The notes under the pieces are model-generated. The model had not been told where the DNA came from. It searched no databases and was given only the letters and a program-made list of their open reading frames with translations. Shown here piece after piece: positions 38,349-46,191 of a DNA stretch of 64,000 bases. Within the stretch, counting starts at the first letter, position 1; each line of letters starts with the position of its first letter. Origin of the DNA: UBA6921 sp964532385 (GTDB taxonomy: Bacteria > Pseudomonadota > Gammaproteobacteria > SG8-11); NCBI GenBank assembly GCA_964532385.1, contig CAZHHW010000004.1, forward strand, positions 1-64,000, written 5' to 3'. The translations under genes and the position numbers were made by a program.

Positions 38349-39784
38349 AACGGCGGCTTGCTGGACGCCCGGTCCAGCCGCTGGGCGGAGTTCCAGGCCG
38401 TGGCCAATTCCTGGCGCGCCCGGTATAAATTCCATGCCAGCAATGCCAGGGCGGTGCCGCTGAGCAGTGAAGCGAAACCTTGCGTAAAGCCAAGTAACGC
38501 AGCGAGCACCACGAAGAACAGCAGGCGCGTCAAATGAAAGGGCGCCTCCGGCCATTCTTTACCGCCCAGCCGGTACAGGTAATACGGCACCCATTTGGCC
38601 AGCACGTGCGCGCCCAGCGCCGCAGCGCCGATCAGACCGATTGGGACCAATGCGATAAACGCGGCGCTGCGCGCGAACTGCAAGCCCGCGAACATCCAGA
38701 TACGCGTGCCTTTGTCAAAACGGTTGTAAAGCGTAAACCAGCCGTGCGTGCCCAGTAATACCGCGCCCCACACGGCGAAATCGGCGGGTACCGGCGCCGC
38801 CGGCCAGCGCAATAAAAAAATCGCGGCCGCGCCGCACAGCACCGCCCACAGCCAGGGTTGAAACCGCGGGGTGGCGACCGGCGAATCTCGAAATGCCGCG
38901 CTGAGTTTGGGCTTGGCCTCGAAGCGCGCCGCGATCAAATCGTTATCGACGTAGCCGCGTTCGTAAATCGCCCAAAAGGACACCAACAAGAACAGCAAAC
39001 CCGCGACATGCAGCGCCGGCATCGCGGCCAGGGCGATCGAGCTCAATACCCAGACCGCGAAATCCTCCTGCAAAATGCCGCGTACGATATAACGCGCGCC
39101 GGGCCGCTTGACATGTGTCAAGTACTGGCCCGGCATATATACGCTGCTCAAGGCGTGCTGATGGCGCGCTTCCGGCCACACGGCACGCAAAGGCCGTGCG
39201 CATGCGTCGAGCAGGGTAAGATCCTGCGCCGAATCGGTCAGCACCAGCGCGCGGCGCACCGTATCATTCCCCAGCGCGCACACCACCAGTTGCAGTTTTC
39301 CATCGCGGCGGTCGGCGAAGGTGGTCCAGCGCGCGGCGACGATGCGCGCTTGCGGCAGGCCCAGCGCCGCCACCAGCGGCGTGACGATGGTCTGAAAGCC
39401 CACCGTGGCGATGATCGGCGTAGTGCCGGGTGTTTGCAGGGCGGCCATAAGACGCAGATTGGTGAAGTTTTTGGCCAGCTCGGCGACTTCGTGCTTCCAG
39501 CGATATTTGGTCCACGGCAGGCAGATGGAGATGAGCCGCACGCGCCATACATCGCGGGTGGTTTCGCCGCCGGTCCAGCGCCAGGGCTTGATGACATCCA
39601 GCATTCTCATCAACAACAGCGCGAACAGCCGGGGACGCGCCGAGTCGATGAAATCTTCGGTGGAGTTGCGCAGATACAAGGTCTCGTCCAGGTCCAGCAA
39701 CACCGGACCGCGGTGAGTCAGGATCGCACCAATGGCTGTTTCCGGGGAAACATCGTGCGGGGTGACGGCTTCAGCGCATTTCAT
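38345..39784 (-). CDS. HAD-like domain fused to a polytopic membrane domain (UbiA-like)
   Basis: The 479-residue product opens with a HAD phosphatase-like domain (motif I LLDLDETLYLRNS near residue 30, motif III/IV VLTDSAQDLTLLD near 190). About eight predicted membrane helices follow, with a YERGYVDNDLIAARFEAKP segment. That arrangement recalls HAD-UbiA prenyltransferase fusions, which handle prenyl-phosphate lipids. The usual aspartate-rich UbiA motif is not clear, so the membrane part may be a diverged member or another family. In this operon a role in making or recycling the lipid carrier of the sugar chain is plausible. Confidence 0.55.
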   Translation of the reverse strand: MKCAEAVTPHDVSPETAIGAILTHRGPVLLDLDETLYLRNSTEDFIDSARPRLFALLLMRMLDVIKPWRWTGGETTRDVWRVRLISICLPWTKYRWKHEVAELAKNFTNLRLMAALQTPGTTPIIATVGFQTIVTPLVAALGLPQARIVAARWTTFADRRDGKLQLVVCALGNDTVRRALVLTDSAQDLTLLDACARPLRAVWPEARHQHALSSVYMPGQYLTHVKRPGARYIVRGILQEDFAVWVLSSIALAAMPALHVAGLLFLLVSFWAIYERGYVDNDLIAARFEAKPKLSAAFRDSPVATPRFQPWLWAVLCGAAAIFLLRWPAAPVPADFAVWGAVLLGTHGWFTLYNRFDKGTRIWMFAGLQFARSAAFIALVPIGLIGAAALGAHVLAKWVPYYLYRLGGKEWPEAPFHLTRLLFFVVLAALLGFTQGFASLLSGTALALLAWNLYRARQELATAWNSAQRLDRASSKPPL

Positions 39785-40905
39785 GGCGTACCTACGGAAA
39801 CTAGAGGAGATGCCGGCGCGTGCGCCGCGGTTTTTTGGTGCAGCCGCTGGCGCAGTTTGGCGCAGGGCAGTTCAATCCAGCGGCGCATCGGTTCCGCCAC
39901 AGCTAATGTCAAGACCGCGCCCGCCAGCGTCATTGCGACCCAGTTCAGCTCCGGCCAGTGTTTGGCGAGCCCGGTCAGAATGACATGATGGGAAAGATAA
40001 ATGGTGTAGGAAATGGTTCCGATGTACATCACCGGTTTGGCATTCAGCCAGCGAAATGGCTGCTGTTGCGCGCGCGCCACCGCCAGATAAATCAAAGGCG
40101 CGATTGCCAGGCTTTGCAGCGTGTAACGCGCCGTGAGACGGAAAATATCGTCGCGATAAAGCAGGGTTCCCGCCAACACCGCGATGCACAGCAGGGCGAG
40201 CGCCCAGTCGTTACGCAGGTTCGGCGCGGGCACCGGGTCCAGCCACGGATTACGCAGCAGGGCCATGAGACAACCGATCAAAATCGCGTCGATGCGCGTG
40301 TCGGTCGCCATCAGCAGATAGGATTCGGAAGCGCCATGAAACACCAGCCAGTAACGCCAGGCTAAAACCGCCACGCACAGCAGCGAGAGCAGCGTGGCAG
40401 ATACGCCGGCACGGCCGATGCGCAGCAATAACGCGGCGATGGGTGGATAAAACACGTAATAGTGTTCTTCGATCGAGAGCGACCAGATCACGCCCAGACC
40501 CGCGGGCAGGCCGTCGAAATCATGCGCGATCACGAAATAATTACCGAAGTAAAACAGCGCGGACAACAACCCGCCGGTAGTGAAGTTGCCATCGATGACG
40601 GCGAGGGCGGCCAGCATACCGGTCGCCGCGACCACAATAAACAACGGCGGCATCAGCCGTAGCAGGCGGCGCAAATAAAAACCGCGGTAACTAATTGCAC
40701 CGCTGCGCGCGTGTTCGATGCGCATCAAGGTGGTGATGAGATACCCGCTGAGTACGAAAAAAATAGTCACGCCCAGCCCGCCGGGGATGATTTTTTCCAG
40801 ACCGCTGTGGGCGAAAAACACCAGCATCACCGCAATCGCACGGATACCGTCGAGGGACGGAATGGCGCCGGAAGGATAGGCGGGACGGGTTTGGGCGCCG
40901 GTCAT
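39781..40905 (-). CDS. Acyltransferase-3 family membrane protein
   Basis: The 374-residue product has about ten predicted membrane helices and the acyltransferase-3 hallmarks SLDGIRAIAVMLVFFAHSG and FFVLSGYLITTLM, with SLSIEEHYYVFYP in the centre. Such proteins O-acylate polysaccharides from a cytoplasmic donor. The ATG at 40905 is 4 bp after the polymerase gene. The related downstream partner in Dlt-like or alginate systems is an SGNH hydrolase; an SGNH lipoprotein is encoded in the same cluster. Confidence 0.85.
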   Translation of the reverse strand: MTGAQTRPAYPSGAIPSLDGIRAIAVMLVFFAHSGLEKIIPGGLGVTIFFVLSGYLITTLMRIEHARSGAISYRGFYLRRLLRLMPPLFIVVAATGMLAALAVIDGNFTTGGLLSALFYFGNYFVIAHDFDGLPAGLGVIWSLSIEEHYYVFYPPIAALLLRIGRAGVSATLLSLLCVAVLAWRYWLVFHGASESYLLMATDTRIDAILIGCLMALLRNPWLDPVPAPNLRNDWALALLCIAVLAGTLLYRDDIFRLTARYTLQSLAIAPLIYLAVARAQQQPFRWLNAKPVMYIGTISYTIYLSHHVILTGLAKHWPELNWVAMTLAGAVLTLAVAEPMRRWIELPCAKLRQRLHQKTAAHAPASPLVSVGTP

Positions 40906-40909
40906 GACA

Positions 40910-42343
40910 TCATGCTCCTTCGCGCGTGATGGTTTTTTGCGCCAGCGACAAATCCAAGCCGTGGACCGGCTCGCGCGCGGGATAGCGGGGTTCGCCAAAA
41001 ATCATGCGCAGGCGGTATTCCAGCAGCGCGCGCGCCAGCGCCATGGTCGCCAGGGTCATGATGACAAAGTCAACACTGAGTACGCTGAACCAGTGCGATT
41101 CGGACAGATTCGTGATCGCCTGCTGAAAGAACAGCGCCAGATACAATGCGCCCTGATTGCGATCGACGCTCATCAAAAGCAATGACTGCCGCACATAGGT
41201 GGCGATGTAAGCGATCAGGCAGAGCAAACCGGCCCAGCCCAGATCATTGACGATCTCCAGATAGCCATTGTGCGCGGAACCGGGATAAAACTCGTTCATG
41301 CGTTCGACGAAGACATAGGCATCGGTCCCGACCACCGGACCGGATGTCCAATAGGCTCCATAACCGGTGCCCAGCAGCGGGTGTTGACTGATATGTTCGG
41401 AGACGATGGCCCAGATGTCGGTGCGTCCCGTCAGCGTCACGTCCTTGCCGGTCAGCGACGAAATGGGCGCCATCAAGGCGCCCCAGCCGGGAATCAGATT
41501 CAGAATCGCCAGTGCGTACACCAGCAGCATCGCCACCAGCGTTGCGACCAGGTAGGGGATATAAGGCCGCCAGCTTTCAGGCGTGCGCACCAAGATCAAC
41601 AGCAAGCCCATCACGAATAAGGTAGCCGCCAGCGAGGTGGAGCTGCGCGACAGGATCAGGCAGGCCGCGGCGATCAGCATGCCGGCCAAGGCCGGCAGAA
41701 ATTTGCTTTCACGCGCAAGCCAGGCATGAAACCAGAGAATCAGCGTGATCGAAGACAAACCGCCCAAACCATTCTTGTGATTGGCCAGTCCGCGCCACGC
41801 GCCCAGCAGCTCGGCGGAAGTTTCCTGATGAATCGCAAGCTTCGGAAAAAGCACACCGAAAACAATCGAGCCCAGCAGCATCAGGGTGAGCATCGGCCGC
41901 ACCACCTCCTGATAGCGCCGCGCGCGCCAGCCCATCAACACGAACGCGATGCCCACCAGCAAGATGGTGTTCATCCGCACCAGGCGGCGCACGGTCAGCG
42001 AAGGATCGATGGACCAGGCCACGCTGGCCACCGCCAACATCGCCAGTAACAATAAAAATGGATTGAGCATGCGCACTTGCAACCAGGCCAGGCTGCCGCG
42101 CCAGAAGATGATGAGCGCACTGAACAACAACAATCCCAGCCATAACGCGCGGCTGATGGTTCCGCCCGAGCTGGGCGCATCGGTCGTGGCGCTGAGACTT
42201 TGATAATCAAAACCATCGGGCACGATCATCAGGACGATCAGCACCCATACGATCCCGGTGAGAAAGAAGGAGTACTGGTCGTCGGGCAACCACGAGGTGG
42301 TGGTGGAGCGCATGGTGTTCGGTGTCTGTAAATGCATAGCCAT
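40910..42343 (-). CDS. O-antigen ligase / Wzy-type polymerase-like protein
   Basis: The 477-residue product has about 12 predicted membrane helices and a large periplasmic loop. The loop carries GTGYGAYW and a SAHNGYLEIVNDLGW motif with the histidine typical of the Wzy_C/O-antigen ligase family. It probably polymerises repeat units at the outer face of the inner membrane or joins the chain to a carrier. It is separated from the kinase gene by about 60 bp. Confidence 0.8.
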   Translation of the reverse strand: MAMHLQTPNTMRSTTTSWLPDDQYSFFLTGIVWVLIVLMIVPDGFDYQSLSATTDAPSSGGTISRALWLGLLLFSALIIFWRGSLAWLQVRMLNPFLLLLAMLAVASVAWSIDPSLTVRRLVRMNTILLVGIAFVLMGWRARRYQEVVRPMLTLMLLGSIVFGVLFPKLAIHQETSAELLGAWRGLANHKNGLGGLSSITLILWFHAWLARESKFLPALAGMLIAAACLILSRSSTSLAATLFVMGLLLILVRTPESWRPYIPYLVATLVAMLLVYALAILNLIPGWGALMAPISSLTGKDVTLTGRTDIWAIVSEHISQHPLLGTGYGAYWTSGPVVGTDAYVFVERMNEFYPGSAHNGYLEIVNDLGWAGLLCLIAYIATYVRQSLLLMSVDRNQGALYLALFFQQAITNLSESHWFSVLSVDFVIMTLATMALARALLEYRLRMIFGEPRYPAREPVHGLDLSLAQKTITREGA

Positions 42344-42402
42344 GGCTTCTAAAAACAGGTTGTAGCGGTGTCGTTATCGCCGGTTGACCGGCCTATAGGA
42401 AT

Positions 42403-43146
42403 TTAGAAATGACTGATTACGGCACCCAGAATTTGCGAGCGGGTGGCCGCCAGACGCCGCAACATGTCCTGCATTTCCTTGTACGGCGTGTATTGCGCGC
42501 GGCTCAATGCCAAAACGCGGCCCACCAGACTTGCAATCACCAACCCATCCGAAAATAGCTTCACCGGTGCGGTATCGATCACTATGAATTCAAAGTTGTC
42601 GCGCCAATCGTCGACCATCGCGGCGAAATTACTGCTGGACAGCAACTCGAGCGGATTGTTCGGTACCGCACCCGCGGTCAACACCGACATTGCCGGCAGG
42701 CCCTCGACGGTATGAAATTGGGGAGCCACGCCATATTTAATGGCATGCGAAAGCCCCAGGTGATTTTCGGTGCCGAACAGCAAATGCTGTTGGGGACGGC
42801 GCAAATCGGCATCGACCAGCAAGGTCGGGCGCCCGATTTGAGCGAATGAAATAGCCAGTTCGGCAGCCAGCAGAGAGCGTCCTTCGCCCGCACACGGGCT
42901 CAAGATCGCGACACTGTCACCGCGCTCCATGGACTCGCGCCGCAACAACAGCTCGGTGCGCAGCGCGCGGATTTTCTCGCAGCGCGGATCATAGGGATCG
43001 TGCGCGATAAGCAAGCGCTCATCCGGCTCCACCATGTACTCGATGGGTGTAATTTCGGATGCGACTTTCGGTGTGCGCTGGGGGCCGCCTTGATGCACAG
43101 GATGTTGCTTGTCGCGTGCGGGCTGACTCGCGGTTTTGATGCTCAT
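42403..43146 (-). CDS. CpsD/CapB-type kinase-like ATPase with K-to-R Walker A
   Basis: The 247-residue product belongs to the bacterial tyrosine-kinase/MinD-like ATPases that pair with Wzz proteins to control polysaccharide chain length. It has VAILSPCAGEGRSLLAAELA (Walker A), LLVDADLRRPQQHLL (Walker A') and IVIDTAP (Walker B). The Walker A has Arg in place of the usual Lys (GEGRS). I believe related EpsG-type kinases share this change, so it may be a subfamily mark. There is no tyrosine-rich C-terminal tail. Its ATG overlaps the stop of the Wzz gene by 4 bp. Confidence 0.8.
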   Translation of the reverse strand: MSIKTASQPARDKQHPVHQGGPQRTPKVASEITPIEYMVEPDERLLIAHDPYDPRCEKIRALRTELLLRRESMERGDSVAILSPCAGEGRSLLAAELAISFAQIGRPTLLVDADLRRPQQHLLFGTENHLGLSHAIKYGVAPQFHTVEGLPAMSVLTAGAVPNNPLELLSSSNFAAMVDDWRDNFEFIVIDTAPVKLFSDGLVIASLVGRVLALSRAQYTPYKEMQDMLRRLAATRSQILGAVISHF

Positions 43147-44582
43147 GCCGTCGTCCTCATGGGTAATGCTCCAAATTCCACCAGGACCGGAATGCCGTGG
43201 TGGCGTTCAACATCGTCGCGGCAGCGCACGCGGCGATTGAATAATTCATACGCCAGCGGAATACCCAGGCTCAGAAATAAAGCGGCCATCGTGCCCAGCA
43301 ACATTCCCGTCAGCATCTTGGGTTTGGTGGGTTTCACGGGTGGTGTCGCGCGGCTGACAAAGCTGATATTCGAATTACGGCCGCTGGAAGCGAACACCAA
43401 TTGGTCATAACCTTCAAGCGCGCGTTTGTAGACGGTTTGCGCGGAGTCGAGCGCAAGCAGATATTTCGCCGCTTCATCGTGCAGCTTGCCATTGGCAAGT
43501 ACTTTGGCGCGCTGGTCCGCCACCGCTTGTTCGAGTTTCTTCTCCATCTGCTCGCTCGCACGCAAGCCTTCCGATGCATTGGTGATATAACTTTGCATCG
43601 CGGCATCGAGGGAGCGCTTGTTGGCTTCAATTTGCGAACGCAGTTCCATGACTTCCGGATGCCGCGACGTGTACATGGTATTGAGCTGGGCCAGACGCGC
43701 TTTTTGCGTGGCGAGCTGCGTTTTCAGCGTTTGCACCAGGCTTGAAGACAGCACCTGATCGTTGTTCGACTGGTTGCCGGCGGCGCGTGCCTGCGCGGCG
43801 CGGCGCGCATTCTGTGCTTCGAGCAAGCGTCCCTCCAGCGTCGCGAGCAGCACCACATCGACGTTGGTTTTGTTGCCTTCATCGATCAAACCGTTGAGCT
43901 GATGAAACGCGGTGACTTGTTTCTGAGCCTGGTCGACCTTGCTTTTCAGTTCGATCAATTGCTGCTCGTAATACTTGGCACGTTCGCCGGGCGGGCCGGT
44001 GGAGCGCTGATGGTCCTGCTCCCTGTAAACTTCAGCGACCGTATTCGCGATCAAGGAAGCTTCGCCGGGATTATTCGCGGAAAAATTCACATAGATGAGT
44101 TGATTGCCCTGCTGGCCCTGATAAATCGCCAGATTCTTGCGCAGTTTTATGGCGACCCATTCAGTCATCGTGCCTTGGCCGCTGTAGCCGCGCGTGTAGT
44201 TCTTGTTCTCGATTAACTTGAGCCGGTCGATGACGGAGAATAACGCTTCCTGGGTTTGCATCAGCTCCATTTGCGTGGCGATGTAACTGCCCAATTGGCC
44301 GACGGGTAATTCCTTACCGTTTAACGGATCGTTAACCTCGTAGTTCACCATCAAGGTGGTGGTGGCGGTGTACGTGCGCGGCAATAAAAACATGACTAAC
44401 GCGACCAGGGACAGCGCCAGAAAGAAGATCAGCAGGCTCAGTTTCCGATACGCTTTGATAATCGAAAAAATTTGCGCCAAGGACAGACCGGGATTAATAA
44501 AATTCAGCGGAATCGCCGAAGTGGTCAGCGACATGGGCATGTCGCGGGATAACAACGGCAAATTATGCGGGCCGGCGTTCAT
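43143..44582 (-). CDS. Wzz/EpsF-type polysaccharide chain-length determinant
   Basis: The 479-residue product has a first membrane helix near residue 50 (LSLLIFFLALSLVALVMFLLP) followed by YTATTTLMVNYEV of the Wzz domain. A long coiled coil fills the middle (residues about 190-400). The C-terminal PPVKPTKPKMLTGMLLGTM enters the second membrane helix. It sets chain length of the exopolysaccharide with the kinase that follows. A candidate regulatory dyad lies 182-195 bp upstream of its ATG. Confidence 0.88.
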   Translation of the reverse strand: MNAGPHNLPLLSRDMPMSLTTSAIPLNFINPGLSLAQIFSIIKAYRKLSLLIFFLALSLVALVMFLLPRTYTATTTLMVNYEVNDPLNGKELPVGQLGSYIATQMELMQTQEALFSVIDRLKLIENKNYTRGYSGQGTMTEWVAIKLRKNLAIYQGQQGNQLIYVNFSANNPGEASLIANTVAEVYREQDHQRSTGPPGERAKYYEQQLIELKSKVDQAQKQVTAFHQLNGLIDEGNKTNVDVVLLATLEGRLLEAQNARRAAQARAAGNQSNNDQVLSSSLVQTLKTQLATQKARLAQLNTMYTSRHPEVMELRSQIEANKRSLDAAMQSYITNASEGLRASEQMEKKLEQAVADQRAKVLANGKLHDEAAKYLLALDSAQTVYKRALEGYDQLVFASSGRNSNISFVSRATPPVKPTKPKMLTGMLLGTMAALFLSLGIPLAYELFNRRVRCRDDVERHHGIPVLVEFGALPMRTTA

Positions 44583-44758
44583 GGATAGTCCCTTCGCAGG
44601 CGAAGCGGCAGAGCCGCGGAAATCACGACCTTGAATAGACAGCGGAGAATGTTTTGGCCCCTCGTACCGGATACATCCATGAGACCCCGCAACATCGATC
44701 CGTCCACAAATTCAAGTTCGTGTATGAAGCTAAGCTTTTTAGAGGATTCATGCCGCAG

Positions 44759-44777
44759 GGTCTGTACGTTGTCGAAC
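44759..44777 (-). promoter_or_regulatory. Regulatory dyad, copy 1 (upstream of the Wzz gene)
   Basis: In the direction of the gene the site reads GTTCG-N4-CGTAC followed by AGACC; the dyad spans 44764-44777. It lies 176 bp before the wzz-like start codon. The wider 26-bp unit (44755-44780) matches copy 2 at 21 of 26 positions. Confidence 0.6.
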
Positions 44778-44805
44778 ACAGTTTTTTGTGAACGCTGCAT
44801 AGGGC

Positions 44806-45876
44806 TTACCAATTCCGGGCGGCGGCAAAAGCCGCAATCTGCTGCGCGACCAGGCCGTAACCTTGGTCGTTCAGGTGTTCATTGTCGTTGCGCAGGGAAT
44901 AGGGCGGGACATCGCTGTTGTAGTCGCGCACGTCCTGAGGATTGGCGGAGTCGTAATGGTTTACCAGGATTTTGCGGATATCGAGAAAATGGCTCCCGTA
45001 AGTCGCAGCCAGGTCGGCATTGATCTGCGCCAGTTGATCGTAAGACGAGGTGCCGATCCCTTCATCGCCGGCATTCAACAAGCTCATGACGATATATTTG
45101 TCCGTGGACAGGAAGGCCACCGACTTGGCGATGTCGGATTTAACCGCCGCCGGATCGTAAAAATTGTTTTGCCCCATCCAGAAGACATTGAGCTGCGCTT
45201 CGCGGGCAAAAGTGTCGGGATGAAAAGGCGTCGAAGCGGGGATCGATTCCACGCTGCCGATATCGTCACGCGTGAAAACCAGGCGCGGATTATGAGTGCT
45301 GCCGGTTTCTTCGTAGCTCAGGGTGCCGTGAAAACCATTGACTGTGCCGGTGATCGGGCCGGGGCCTTCGGCGGTGATCGGGAAAGTCGATTCCGCTTGC
45401 ACCACCACCGGACCGGACGCCGGCAAGAGATTGTTTGGGAACGTCAATAAGGCCGGAGCGCCGCCTTCACGCGCGGCGATCTGATCGCTGGTCTGTCCGG
45501 AAACACCGCCATTATAAGTCGTGCGGCCGGTGAGCGATTGCAGTTGCGCCGGGTAACTCCAATCTGGAGTGGAGGCGCCAATGCCTGACGTGGTGCTGTC
45601 TCCCCACACGACGATTTCCGCAGTGCTGGTGCCGCTGCCTGTACCCGGATTCACCGGTGGAAATCCGCCATTCCCGCTGGAGCCCGTTCCAGTATTGGAA
45701 GGATCAGAGGAAGGATCTGGGATGGGGTCCTCTGCGACCGTGGTACCGGTGGACCCGCCTTCAGTGCAGGACGTGAATACGACGAATATGAACGCGCAAA
45801 GTGCGGTAAACACCACACCCGCCAAATCGGCCCTCCAGGTTTTGCTGGTTACATCTTCCACAATGGTTTCCCTCAC
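44806..45876 (-). CDS. SGNH/GDSL-hydrolase lipoprotein of the polysaccharide locus
   Basis: The 356-residue product has an N-terminal membrane segment with a lipobox (VFTSC), a Gly/Ser/Pro-rich linker, then an SGNH domain. Block I is VVWGDSTTSGIGAS with the catalytic serine, followed by a WMGQNNFYDP block and a C-terminal block (RNDNEHLNDQG) that carries the D-x-x-H pair. It may deacylate or acylate the polysaccharide in the periplasm or at the outer membrane. It is read away from the NRPS gene, and the 315 bp between holds two copies of the dyad. Confidence 0.8.
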   Translation of the reverse strand: MRETIVEDVTSKTWRADLAGVVFTALCAFIFVVFTSCTEGGSTGTTVAEDPIPDPSSDPSNTGTGSSGNGGFPPVNPGTGSGTSTAEIVVWGDSTTSGIGASTPDWSYPAQLQSLTGRTTYNGGVSGQTSDQIAAREGGAPALLTFPNNLLPASGPVVVQAESTFPITAEGPGPITGTVNGFHGTLSYEETGSTHNPRLVFTRDDIGSVESIPASTPFHPDTFAREAQLNVFWMGQNNFYDPAAVKSDIAKSVAFLSTDKYIVMSLLNAGDEGIGTSSYDQLAQINADLAATYGSHFLDIRKILVNHYDSANPQDVRDYNSDVPPYSLRNDNEHLNDQGYGLVAQQIAAFAAARNW

Positions 45877-45964
45877 GGCATTTGCAGGCGGATTTGCCCG
45901 GCTGGTTTTTCGTTATGCAATAGCGAATTTTCGCATTGAAGATTTTTATAGAAATTCTGCGCGG

Positions 45965-45983
45965 GGTCTGTACGCCGTCAAAC
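45965..45983 (-). promoter_or_regulatory. Regulatory dyad, copy 2 (upstream of the SGNH lipoprotein)
   Basis: In gene direction the site reads GTTTG-N4-CGTAC followed by AGACC; the dyad spans 45970-45983. It is 88 bp before the start codon at 45876. Together with copy 3 it forms a large imperfect inverted repeat across the divergent region. Confidence 0.6.
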
Positions 45984-46005
45984 ATAGATCGCGGCAGGTG
46001 ATTAT

Positions 46006-46024
46006 GTACGTCCGCGTACAGACC
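46006..46024 (+). promoter_or_regulatory. Regulatory dyad, copy 3 (upstream of the NRPS gene)
   Basis: The site is a perfect dyad GTACG-N4-CGTAC (46006-46019) followed by AGACC. It is about 167 bp before the chosen NRPS start, similar to the spacing at the Wzz gene (176 bp). Confidence 0.6.
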
Positions 46025-46191
46025 CGCGATTTTCGCTCGCCTATCGTTTGCGCTGGTATCTCTATGCGGGGTGGGACCGTCCAGGATCTTCTACGGCCAT
46101 CTCTTCGATTAATGATGTTCAACGAAAATGTAGGCGAGCCAAATGGTGCCTCTCACACTTGCCTTGCCCCGAATCGCCGGTGCCACTACGC

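Larger units (their letters stand above)
45877..46191. other. Divergent control region of the polysaccharide and NRPS genes
   Basis: No coding frame of note lies in these 315 bp. It holds two copies of the GTWCG-N4-CGWAC-AGACC dyad facing opposite ways (45965-45983 and 46006-46024), one for each divergent gene. An AT-rich stretch (TATAAAAA-like, about 45935-45955) lies between the minus-strand dyad and the SGNH gene and may hold its promoter. Confidence 0.55.

Noticed and set aside
44579..44812. A 77-codon minus-strand frame between the SGNH and Wzz genes, with end overlaps to both
   Set aside because: It has no known features, its only early start is TTG or a late ATG with a poor ribosome site, and it contains the conserved dyad, so it is more likely a leader or control region than a gene.
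45761..45985. A minus-strand frame upstream of the SGNH gene that begins FDGVQT, similar to FDNVQT in the 44579-44812 frame
   Set aside because: The likeness comes from the shared dyad sequence read in the same frame, not from a conserved protein; the frame also overlaps the SGNH gene start.
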